Source of the DNA: Eubacterium sp.
GTDB taxonomy: Bacteria > Bacillota > Clostridia > Lachnospirales > Lachnospiraceae
Direction: 5' to 3'
Assembly (NCBI GenBank): GCA_021442545.1
Contig: JABUSX010000182.1
Coordinates: forward strand, 1-5,938
Length of the DNA stretch: 5,938 nt
In this document: positions 1 to 5,591 of the stretch, piece after piece
Position numbering within the stretch: position 1 is the first letter of the stretch
How the letters are laid out: each line of letters starts with the position of its first letter
Made by a program: the position numbers and the translations under genes
Notes under the pieces: model-generated
What the model was told of the DNA's origin: nothing
The model's database searches: none
What the model saw: only the letters and a program-made list of their open reading frames with translations

Positions 1-1
1 A

Positions 2-1543
2 TCCCTGCCGGATCCGTTAATAAAGAGAAACACAGCCGGCCGTTCTCCTTCTACGAAGGAAGAGGCATTCTTTGTACAGGAATTTTCATCTCTGCTGGGG
101 ATGGAAGAGGTCTTTGCCGATGATGATTTCTTTAAACTGGGCGGAAACTCGATTAAGGTTATGTCACTGGTAATGCGTGCATCGAATGCAGGTTATACTC
201 TTAAGTACGGGGAAGTGTTTGACAACCCCACTCCGGAGGCGCTGGCGAAGCTCTGCCGGGAAGATGCCGGACACGTGTCAGATGAAGGTGTGATGAAATC
301 CGGTCAATTCGATCCGGATGCGGAAGATTCAAATACACAGAGGGATTCTCAGGATTCAAAGAATGTGAAATCGGACGAAAGCATGGATGAAAAAATAGAG
401 GCGTTACTCCGGCAGAATACGTTAGATGCCTTCAGTGAAGGAGAGAAGCTTCCTCTGGGGAGGGTTCTTCTTTGCGGTGCCACAGGTTTTACGGGCATTC
501 ATGTACTGTATGAGATTATGGAAGACACAGATTCGGAGGTTGTGTGTCAGGTAAGAGCCGCTGATGAGGAACATGCCGCACGCAGACTGGACTCCATATA
601 TTTCTACTATTACGGACATTCTGTCTTCGAATCCTATCCCGGACGGGTGTATGTATCAGCGGGAGATATCACCCGGCAGGAAAGTCTGGCTTCAATATCG
701 GATATTGACACGGTGATAAACTGCGCCGCACTCATAAAGCATTTCTCTGATAAAGATGATATTGAGGATGTCAACTACCGGGGAGTAATGCACCTTATTG
801 AATATTGCAGAAATACAGGAGCCCGCCTTGTTCAGACTTCGACTTTGGGCATTTCAGGGATTATTCCCTGTGATCTTGACAGGTGTCTGACAGAGCATAC
901 GCTGAACTTTGGTCAGAATACAGCCGACAACAAATATACTTACAGTAAATACCGTGCCGAGGAGGCTGTTCTGACTGCTGTGTGTGCCGGAGAGATCAGT
1001 GCAAAGATCATGCGTCTGGGAAATCTGACGGCGCGCTATCCGGACGGTGAGATTCAGCTGGTTTTCCAGTCGAACGGATGGGTCAATCGCATCAGATCGC
1101 ATTACCTGATGGGATGCTACCCGTATTCGTTCTTTGATGTTATGGAAGACATATCTCCGATTGATAAGGTGGCGGAGGCCATTGTAAAGCTTTCACAGAC
1201 ACCGAGGCAGTGTACGGTTTTCCATATCAGCAATCCGAACCGTATCAGTGTCGGAGATTTCTACCGTATATGCGATATGGAGGGACTGACCATGAAACCG
1301 GTAGAAGAAACCGTATACAGAGAGGTCGTATACGAGGGGATGAAAAACCCGGAGAACGCACGATTTTTCACGGGATTTCTTGCGTATGACGAAAGGAATC
1401 CGAAAGGCCGCCCGGCCGATTGGGATGAGAGATATACAAAACAGGTTTTGCTGCGCATGGGCTTTTACTGGCCGATGATTGACAGGGAATATGTCAGGAG
1501 GTTTGTAGACAATCTCAAGGCTTTCCTGATCGATGTGGATTGA
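2..1543 (+). CDS. NRPS C-terminal end: carrier domain plus thioester reductase (5' partial)
   Basis: This is the last 513 codons of a nonribosomal peptide synthetase. The frame is open to the left edge, so the ATG at 101 is internal. The first ~33 residues look like the end of an adenylation domain (SLPDPLIKR) and the start of a carrier domain. Numbering from the Met at 101, the carrier motif DDFFKLGGNSIKVM puts the phosphopantetheine serine at residue 17 (codon 149-151). Residues ~52-115 are a hydrophilic, D/S/E/K-rich linker. From ~120 follows an NAD(P)-binding thioester reductase domain of the Lys2/TIGR01746 type: nucleotide-binding GATGFTG (126-132), TST (246-248), catalytic YxxxK at Y279/K283, and RLGNLTARYPDG (305-316). 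Known role of such domains: NAD(P)H-dependent release of the carrier-bound thioester as an aldehyde or alcohol. The motifs needed for activity are visible; the product cannot be read here. No intrinsic terminator follows. ATA and AGA codons are commoner than in pnp. Confidence 0.93.
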   Translation, partial: SLPDPLIKRNTAGRSPSTKEEAFFVQEFSSLLGMEEVFADDDFFKLGGNSIKVMSLVMRASNAGYTLKYGEVFDNPTPEALAKLCREDAGHVSDEGVMKSGQFDPDAEDSNTQRDSQDSKNVKSDESMDEKIEALLRQNTLDAFSEGEKLPLGRVLLCGATGFTGIHVLYEIMEDTDSEVVCQVRAADEEHAARRLDSIYFYYYGHSVFESYPGRVYVSAGDITRQESLASISDIDTVINCAALIKHFSDKDDIEDVNYRGVMHLIEYCRNTGARLVQTSTLGISGIIPCDLDRCLTEHTLNFGQNTADNKYTYSKYRAEEAVLTAVCAGEISAKIMRLGNLTARYPDGEIQLVFQSNGWVNRIRSHYLMGCYPYSFFDVMEDISPIDKVAEAIVKLSQTPRQCTVFHISNPNRISVGDFYRICDMEGLTMKPVEETVYREVVYEGMKNPENARFFTGFLAYDERNPKGRPADWDERYTKQVLLRMGFYWPMIDREYVRRFVDNLKAFLIDVD

Positions 1544-1594
1544 TTTCCATAAAGCGGCAAATCTGAATTATTCGGAAACCATCAGAAATACAGG

Positions 1595-1623
1595 TTTACT
1601 TTAAGAAACTTTTATGGTAAAGT
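1595..1623 (+). promoter_or_regulatory. Putative sigma-A promoter for rpsO
   Basis: A TTTACT -35 (1595-1600) and a TAAAGT -10 (1618-1623) are separated by exactly 17 bp; each matches the consensus at 4 of 6 positions. Transcription would start near 1628-1630, at the GGG that begins the leader hairpin. It lies 52 bp past the NRPS stop codon, so rpsO is probably transcribed independently of the NRPS. The call rests on motif and position only. Confidence 0.5.
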
Positions 1624-1627
1624 ATTC

Positions 1628-1714
1628 GGGCATGATCATTTGCCCTGGTTCGGATTCCGGAGTCTCCGACCGTTTCCTGATCAGCGGCGTATTAAAAAAC
1701 AGGAGGATATTTTC
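1628..1714 (+). promoter_or_regulatory. Structured rpsO 5' leader, candidate S15 autoregulatory element
   Basis: Several pairings are visible. Hairpin 1 is GGGCA (1628-1632) with TGCCC (1641-1645) and an 8-nt loop that contains TGATCA (1633-1638). Hairpin 2 pairs 1647-1654 with TCCGACC (1665-1671), with one bulged T at 1650. A second TGATCA at 1678-1683 could pair with loop 1 as a pseudoknot. A third, at 1716-1721, overlaps the start codon. The strong ribosome binding site AGGAGG is at 1701-1706, 8 nt before ATG 1715. S15 represses its own mRNA through structured leaders in several bacterial phyla, including a pseudoknot in E. coli; applying that mechanism here is inference. The structures were found by eye and not energy-tested. 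Confidence 0.5.
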
Positions 1715-1981
1715 ATGATCACAAAAGAAAAAAAGCAGGCCATTATTAAAGAGTATGCACGTACGGAAGGCGATACCGGTTCACCGGAAGTTCAGATTGC
1801 TATTTTAACGGAAAGAATCCGTGAGCTGACAGAGCATCTGAAAGCAAATCATAAGGATCATCACTCCCGCCGCGGTCTTCTGAAAATGGTCGGTAAGAGA
1901 AGAGGTCTTCTTGATTACCTGAAAGAAACGGATATTGAATGCTACCGTTCTCTGATCGAAAGGCTTGGCATCCGTAAATAA
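1715..1981 (+). CDS. rpsO: 30S ribosomal protein S15
   Basis: This 88-residue protein is full length for S15 (E. coli has 89). It binds 16S rRNA in the central domain early in assembly of the small subunit and contributes to a bridge with the 50S subunit. Family signatures are plain: the [15 protein letters not shown] segment after the first helix, and [22 protein letters not shown] with the rRNA-contacting basic and histidine residues, ending in LIERLGIRK. The start at 1715 (MITKEKKQ) is chosen because AGGAGG lies 8 nt upstream and S15 proteins begin this way. The frame stays open a further 25 codons upstream, but those residues do not resemble S15. An intrinsic terminator begins 14 nt after the stop, and pnp follows, the rpsO-pnp order conserved in many bacteria. 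Confidence 0.98.
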   Translation: MITKEKKQAIIKEYARTEGDTGSPEVQIAILTERIRELTEHLKANHKDHHSRRGLLKMVGKRRGLLDYLKETDIECYRSLIERLGIRK

Positions 1982-1995
1982 AAAATCGCACACTG

Positions 1996-2028
1996 CATGG
2001 CGGGTAGGAAATCTATCCGCCATGTTTT
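1996..2028 (+). terminator. Rho-independent terminator after rpsO
   Basis: A 12-bp stem pairs CATGGCGGGTAG (1996-2007) with CTATCCGCCATG (2013-2024), with one G-T wobble and a 5-nt GAAAT loop, and is followed directly by TTTT (2025-2028). This is a strong intrinsic terminator for rpsO. Some readthrough into pnp is possible, as in the E. coli rpsO-pnp arrangement. No convincing separate pnp promoter was seen. Confidence 0.85.
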
Positions 2029-2041
2029 CGTGACTGGAAAA

Positions 2042-2068
2042 TCCGGTTTTTACAGACCGGAGATTTTT
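2042..2068 (+). other. Second hairpin with T-tract in the pnp leader (tandem terminator or regulatory stem)
   Basis: TCCGGT (2042-2047) pairs perfectly with ACCGGA (2056-2061) across an 8-nt loop; GATTTTT follows, and AAAA precedes the stem. It could be a backup terminator for rpsO, an attenuator controlling entry into pnp, or a leader stem of the kind that RNase III and PNPase use for pnp autocontrol in E. coli. A weak promoter reading also exists here: TTTACA (2049-2054), 18 bp, TAAGAC (2073-2078). I do not trust it, because the -10 matches consensus at only 3 positions. Confidence 0.5.
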
Positions 2069-2084
2069 CATGTAAGACGAATAG

Positions 2085-2119
2085 AAGAAGGAAGAAGTAA
2101 GAAGTAAGGAGTAAAGAAC
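2085..2119 (+). repeat. Degenerate purine-rich 7-bp tandem repeat carrying the pnp ribosome binding site
   Basis: Five consecutive heptads can be read: AAGAAGG, AAGAAGT, AAGAAGT, AAGGAGT, AAAGAAC. The fourth supplies the Shine-Dalgarno core AAGGAG (2106-2111), 10 nt before the pnp ATG at 2122. The stretch contains only one pyrimidine outside the T ending three of the units. It may keep the ribosome entry site unstructured, or may reflect slippage. Confidence 0.7.
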
Positions 2120-2121
2120 TG

Positions 2122-4275
2122 ATGGAAGAAAACAAGACATTTGCAACAAAGCTGGAGAATGAATACAAGACATTTTCCATGGAACTTGCCGGACGTACAC
2201 TTTCTGTTGACATCGGAAGGGTCGGCAAACAGGCAAACGGATGCGCACTGATGCATTACGGAGATACGACGGTGCTTTCCACGGCTACGGCTTCCCGGCA
2301 GCCGCGTGAGGGAATCGACTTTTTCCCGCTCTCCGTGGATTACGAAGAGAAAATGTATGCCGTCGGCAAGATGCCCGGTGGTTTTCTGAAGCGTGAAGGA
2401 CGTCCCTCGGAACACGCGATCCTGACCTGCCGTGTCATTGACCGTCCGATGCGTCCTCTTTTCCCGAAGGATTATCGGAATGATGTGACTTTGAGCAACA
2501 TGGTCATGTCTGTGGATCCGGCCTGCAATCCGGAAGTCGTTGCCATGCTGGGCTCGGCCATTGCAACAACGATCTCGGACATCCCCTTTGACGGTCCGAT
2601 CGCCGCGACACAGATCGGTCTCATAGACGGCGAGTTTGTGGTCAATCCGACAATGGATCAGAATGCTGTCTCCGACCTGCAGCTTACGGTTGCTTCCACC
2701 CGTACAAAAGTCATCATGATCGAAGCCGGCGCAAATGAGATTCCGGAAGAAAAGATGATCGAAGCCATTTATCTGGCAGATGCGACCAATAAAGAGGTCA
2801 TTACATTTATTGATCAGATCGCTGCCGAATGCGGAAAAGAAAAACACAGCTACGACAGCTGTGCAATTCCGGAAGAACTGTTTGCGGCGATGAAAGAGAT
2901 CGTTCCGGAAGCGGAAATGGAAGAAGCAGTCTTTACGGATGAGAAACAGATCCGCGATGACAATATGGATAAGGTCACCGAAAAACTGAAAGAAGCATTC
3001 GCTGAGAATGAGGAATGGCTCGCGCTTCTCGGAGAGGCCGTCTATCAGTATGAAAAGAAGACGGTCCGCAAGATGATCCTCCGCGATCAGAAACGTCCGG
3101 ACGGCAGACAGATGCGTCAGATCCGTCCGCTTGCGGCTGAAGTGGATATTATTCCGCGTACCCACGGTTCTGCCATGTTTACGCGCGGGCAGACACAGAT
3201 CTGCGATATCGTGACGCTGGCTCCGCTTTCCGAGGCACAGAGGATCGACGGTCTTGATCTGAATGTCACAAAGAAACGTTATCTCCACCAGTACAATTTC
3301 CCGTCCTATTCCGTAGGAGAAACGCGTCCGAGCCGCAGCCCGGGACGCCGTGAGATCGGACACGGAGCCCTTGCGGAACGTGCACTGGTTCCGGTTCTTC
3401 CGAGCGAAGAGGAATTCCCGTACTCGATCCGTGCCGTCTCCGAGACTTTTGAATCGAACGGTTCCACCTCTCAGGCTTCTGTATGTGCCTCTTCGATGGC
3501 GCTTATGGCAGCAGGTGTTCCGCTCAAATCGGCGGTTGCCGGTATCTCCTGCGGTCTGGTTACCGGTGATACGGAAGATGATTTTACGGTTCTGACAGAT
3601 ATCCAGGGTCTCGAGGATTTCTTCGGCGATATGGACTTCAAGGTAGCCGGTACGCATAAGGGCATCACGGCGATCCAGATGGATATCAAGATCCACGGAC
3701 TGACACGCCCGATCGTGGAAGAGGCTGTTTACAGATGCAAGGATGCCAGAGAGTTTATTCTGACGGAAGTTCTTGAAAAAACGATTCCGTGCGCCCGTCC
3801 GACCGTTAATGAGTATGCACCGAAGATCGAACAGATCACGATCGATCCCGAAAAGATCGGTGATGTGGTCGGCAAACAGGGCAAGACGATCAACGAGATC
3901 ATCGCACGCACCGGGGTTAAGATCGATATTGAAGAAGACGGTTCTGTCGCAATCTGCGGCACCGATGAAAAGATGATGGATCTGGCAAAGAAATATATCC
4001 AGGTCATCACGATGGACTTCGAGATGGGTCAGATCCTGGTCGGAAAGGTTGTCAGCATCAAGGAATTCGGCGCCTTCCTGGAGTTTGCACCCGGCAAGGA
4101 GGGAATGGTACATATTTCGAAAGTCGCGCGTGAACGCATCAACCATGTGGAAGATGTCCTGACGCTTGGTGATATCGTCAAGGTAAAATGCCTCGGCAAG
4201 GATCGTATGGGGCGGCTGAGCTTCTCCATCAAGGACTGCCCGCGTGAAGCCAAACCGATCAACTCCCTTGGCTGA
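2122..4275 (+). CDS. pnp: Polyribonucleotide nucleotidyltransferase (PNPase)
   Basis: PNPase degrades RNA 3' to 5' by phosphorolysis, releasing nucleoside diphosphates, and can run in reverse to add tails. It is a trimeric ring found in RNA degradosomes. At 717 residues it is normal length (E. coli 711). Domains in order: first RNase PH core (~18-155), linking helical domain (~245-320), second catalytic RNase PH core (~325-560), KH (~570-632) and S1 (~635-705). Visible key residues are R409/R410 in GRREIGHG, the phosphate-binding SNGSTS loop (445-450), metal-binding D499 and D505 with K507 in LEDFFGDMDFKVAG, and the KH GKQG loop (584-587). The RNA-gripping FFRR loop is FLKR (88-91), a normal Firmicute-like variant. 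The start is set by AAGGAG 10 nt upstream. No terminator separates it from dut, so they probably share a transcript. CGT and ATC codon preference suggests high expression. Confidence 0.98.
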   Translation: MEENKTFATKLENEYKTFSMELAGRTLSVDIGRVGKQANGCALMHYGDTTVLSTATASRQPREGIDFFPLSVDYEEKMYAVGKMPGGFLKREGRPSEHAILTCRVIDRPMRPLFPKDYRNDVTLSNMVMSVDPACNPEVVAMLGSAIATTISDIPFDGPIAATQIGLIDGEFVVNPTMDQNAVSDLQLTVASTRTKVIMIEAGANEIPEEKMIEAIYLADATNKEVITFIDQIAAECGKEKHSYDSCAIPEELFAAMKEIVPEAEMEEAVFTDEKQIRDDNMDKVTEKLKEAFAENEEWLALLGEAVYQYEKKTVRKMILRDQKRPDGRQMRQIRPLAAEVDIIPRTHGSAMFTRGQTQICDIVTLAPLSEAQRIDGLDLNVTKKRYLHQYNFPSYSVGETRPSRSPGRREIGHGALAERALVPVLPSEEEFPYSIRAVSETFESNGSTSQASVCASSMALMAAGVPLKSAVAGISCGLVTGDTEDDFTVLTDIQGLEDFFGDMDFKVAGTHKGITAIQMDIKIHGLTRPIVEEAVYRCKDAREFILTEVLEKTIPCARPTVNEYAPKIEQITIDPEKIGDVVGKQGKTINEIIARTGVKIDIEEDGSVAICGTDEKMMDLAKKYIQVITMDFEMGQILVGKVVSIKEFGAFLEFAPGKEGMVHISKVARERINHVEDVLTLGDIVKVKCLGKDRMGRLSFSIKDCPREAKPINSLG

Positions 4276-4305
4276 AAATTTCCCGTTTTGCAGAGGATAG
4301 ACCGG

Positions 4306-4743
4306 ATGCGGATTCGTATAAAAAAACTGACCGATACGGCCAGAATGCCCGGAAGAGGCAGTGCGGCTGCTGCGGGATATGATCTTTATGCAGATATCAT
4401 GGAACCGAAGGAACTGGGGCCTCATGAGACTATGATGGTTACGACCGGTCTTTCCATGGAAATTCCGGAGGGCTTTTTCGGTGCCGTCTTTGCGAGAAGC
4501 GGTCTCGCGGCGAAGGAAGGCCTCCGGCCCGCAAACTGTGTCGGAGTGGTCGATGCCGATTACCGCGGACCGATCACGGTGGCGCTGCATAATGACGGTG
4601 AAGTTACACGGCTGATTGAACCCGGAGAAAGGATCGCCCAGATCGTGATCATGCCTTTTCTTACAGTGGAATATGAAGAGGCAGAAGAACTGACAGAGAC
4701 AGAACGAGGATCCGCCGGATTCGGAAGTACGGGAAAACACTGA
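4306..4743 (+). CDS. dut: Deoxyuridine 5'-triphosphate nucleotidohydrolase (dUTPase)
   Basis: The enzyme hydrolyses dUTP to dUMP and pyrophosphate. This keeps uracil out of DNA and supplies dUMP for thymidylate synthesis. The 145-residue length is typical of the homotrimeric family, and all five conserved motifs are present: AAAGYDLYA (21-29), RSGLAAKEG (64-72), NCVGVVDADYRGPI (77-90, with the catalytic Asp in the VDADYRG core), EPGERIAQIVI (105-115) and the C-terminal P-loop-like arm RGSAGFGSTG (134-143). The ATG at 4306 is preferred because AGAGGA (4292-4297) lies 8 nt upstream and MRIRIKKL is a usual dUTPase beginning. An in-frame TTG at 4288 would add six unconserved residues and put the ribosome binding site inside the gene. 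Only 30 nt separate it from pnp, consistent with co-transcription. Confidence 0.97.
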   Translation: MRIRIKKLTDTARMPGRGSAAAAGYDLYADIMEPKELGPHETMMVTTGLSMEIPEGFFGAVFARSGLAAKEGLRPANCVGVVDADYRGPITVALHNDGEVTRLIEPGERIAQIVIMPFLTVEYEEAEELTETERGSAGFGSTGKH

Positions 4744-4791
4744 GAAACACAGATCAGAAGAATTGTATTTTATCTGAAATACGAACAACAT

Positions 4792-4836
4792 AAAAAATCC
4801 TCTCGGAAGCCGTAAGGCAGAAGAGAGGATCTTTTT
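4792..4836. terminator. Bidirectional terminator between dut and queT
   Basis: ATCCTCTC (4797-4804) pairs with GAGAGGAT (4823-4830); an inner GCC/GGC stem (4809-4811, 4816-4818) is capped by a GTAA, GNRA-type loop. On the plus strand TTTTT (4832-4836) follows; on the minus strand the complement of the A-run 4792-4797 gives six T. It can therefore end both the pnp-dut transcript and the converging queT transcript. Its right-hand T-run overlaps the queT stop codon (4835-4837). Confidence 0.88.
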
Positions 4837-5335
4837 AATTCTGCTTTTTGTTTTTCGGGAAAAAGAGGGCTGAGGCGTGGCTTTTCAGAAGGGCGTGCAG
4901 ACCCAGACCAAGTGCTCCGCAGGAGATGATTTCTCCGATTGCGATGTAGATCATCAAAAGCGGAACGGGAAGAAGGATCCCGTAGGCAAAACGAAGGACA
5001 AGAGGGACAATAATCGTATTTGCAAGGATCGGCGGAAGCGGCCAGAAAATCTTCGCTCTGCTGCGAAGCAGATAGGTTCCGCATGCACCGAGCAGTGTAG
5101 CCAGGCTTCCGAAAAGAATATCCGGCAGCACAGCTCCTCCGAGGATATTTCCGAGCAGACATCCGATAAAGAGTCCGGGTATGGCACACGGTGTGAAAAC
5201 AGGAAGAATCGTCAGTGCTTCGGCTATCCGCACCTGTACTTCGCCGAAAGAGATCGGTGAAAAGACAATTGTCAGAACGACATAGATGGCAGCGATCATG
5301 GCAGAAATAACCAGATCTTTGGTTTGTATTTTCAT
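4835..5335 (-). CDS. queT: QueT family queuosine-precursor transporter (membrane protein)
   Basis: This 166-residue, very hydrophobic protein has about five or six predicted membrane segments (roughly 8-26, 36-48, 52-70, 72-90, 100-120, 122-148) and a lysine-rich C-terminal tail. It carries features I associate with the QueT family (formerly DUF988): SFGEVQVRIAEALTILP (29-45), IPGLFIGCLLGNILGG (52-67), DILFGSLATLLGA (72-84) and WPLPPILANT (98-107). The family is thought to be the substrate-binding S component of an ECF-type importer taking up a queuosine precursor for tRNA wobble modification; the shared energizing subunits would be encoded elsewhere. The Met at 5335 is chosen because the complement of 5345-5348 gives GGAG, 9 nt upstream. 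An in-frame Met at 5392 would place codons over the leader RNA. It appears monocistronic. The riboswitch-like leader supports the assignment independently. Confidence 0.92.
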   Translation of the reverse strand: MKIQTKDLVISAMIAAIYVVLTIVFSPISFGEVQVRIAEALTILPVFTPCAIPGLFIGCLLGNILGGAVLPDILFGSLATLLGACGTYLLRSRAKIFWPLPPILANTIIVPLVLRFAYGILLPVPLLMIYIAIGEIISCGALGLGLHALLKSHASALFFPKNKKQN

Positions 5336-5344
5336 GATTATTTT

Positions 5345-5386
5345 CTCCGTAGTTTTTTTTAACGTGAGGATGGTTTCGAACTCACG
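5345..5386 (-). promoter_or_regulatory. Putative preQ1 class I riboswitch controlling queT translation
   Basis: On the minus strand P1 pairs CGTGAG (5386-5381) with CTCACG (5368-5363) around a 12-nt loop that starts TTC, contains ACC and ends in C directly before the 3' arm of P1. In the known class that position recognises preQ1. Next comes the A-rich TTAAAAAAAACTA tail, then CGGAG, the queT ribosome binding site. Loop TTCG (5380-5377) can pair with CGGA (5349-5346), closing an H-type pseudoknot over the Shine-Dalgarno sequence. Bound ligand would then block translation. PreQ1-I elements commonly precede queuosine synthesis and transport genes. The P2 pairing differs from the TAG/CTA I recall for the B. 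subtilis example, so a covariance-model search would settle it. Confidence 0.75.
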
Positions 5387-5392
5387 GGGCAT

Positions 5393-5421
5393 ATCCTATC
5401 ACAATACAGGACTGTTGGCAA
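5393..5421 (-). promoter_or_regulatory. Putative sigma-A promoter for queT
   Basis: Read on the minus strand, TTGCCA (5421-5416) and TAGGAT (5398-5393) are separated by exactly 17 bp, matching consensus at 5 of 6 and 4 of 6 positions. The -10 ends 6 nt before the first base of riboswitch P1 (5386), so transcription should begin almost exactly at the aptamer. That supports both calls. Confidence 0.65.
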
Positions 5422-5492
5422 TATGGGATGCAATAAAGAAACGTCTGTCTTCATTTGTACACCCTGTTTTTCCGGACAAAATCGGAATATTC

Positions 5493-5521
5493 TTTTATTT
5501 TGCTGTAAAGAAGTGTATACT
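5493..5521 (+). promoter_or_regulatory. Putative promoter for the TetR-like regulator
   Basis: TATACT (5516-5521) matches the -10 consensus at 5 of 6 positions and is preceded by GTG. The only -35 at 17 bp spacing is a weak TTTTAT (5493-5498), so transcription may need help or be modest. The predicted start, near 5528, lies just before the palindrome at 5531. The promoter is divergent from queT, and the two -10 boxes are about 120 bp apart. Confidence 0.42.
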
Positions 5522-5530
5522 TGAAAAAAT

Positions 5531-5552
5531 GGACAGATATTCAAATGTGTCC
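5531..5552. promoter_or_regulatory. 22-bp palindrome, candidate operator of the TetR-like regulator
   Basis: The left arm GGACAGAT (5531-5538) and right arm ATGTGTCC (5545-5552) form an inverted repeat with a single mismatch and a 6-bp centre, ATTCAA. It lies 9 bp past the -10 box and 39 bp before the regulator's start codon, where a bound dimer would block transcription. Size and symmetry suit a TetR-family dimer, and autorepression is common in that family. The link to this protein is inference. Confidence 0.5.
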
Positions 5553-5591
5553 CGATGATAAAGGCCTTACGAAGAGGAAGAAGGTGATAGG

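Noticed and set aside
1544..1594. A possible terminator just after the NRPS gene
   Set aside because: TCTGAA (1562-1567) can pair with TTCGGA (1571-1576), but the stem is only 6 bp with a wobble and no T-run follows. I see no supported element in this stretch.
1640..1714. An upstream in-frame ATG extending S15 by 25 residues
   Set aside because: The extra residues are unlike S15, the AGGAGG at 1701-1706 would be inside the gene, and the stretch folds as a leader RNA.
2049..2078. A promoter for pnp (TTTACA, 18 bp, TAAGAC)
   Set aside because: The -35 is good, but the -10 matches consensus at only three positions, and the -35 lies inside the hairpin loop. The support is too weak for a feature.
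4288..4305. A TTG start for dut
   Set aside because: It adds six unconserved residues and would swallow the AGAGGA that positions the ATG at 4306.
2068..4791. A 907-codon open frame on the minus strand opposite pnp and dut
   Set aside because: It mirrors two unmistakable genes, its translation is rich in Arg, His and Phe with no recognisable domain, and it has no ribosome binding site. It is a by-product of the codon bias of pnp.
5336..5392. An upstream Met at 5392 extending QueT by 19 residues
   Set aside because: The extension is hydrophilic and unlike QueT, covers the riboswitch-like element, and begins before the predicted transcript start, close against the -10 box.
5453..5482. An inverted repeat ATTTGT ... 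ACAAAAT upstream of the TetR promoter
   Set aside because: The arms are short, AT-rich and about 17 bp apart, so this is likely to occur by chance.
5561..5568. The perfect 8-bp palindrome AAGGCCTT before the TetR-like gene
   Set aside because: It is short and shows no spacing relation to promoter or start. The longer palindrome at 5531-5552 is the better operator candidate.
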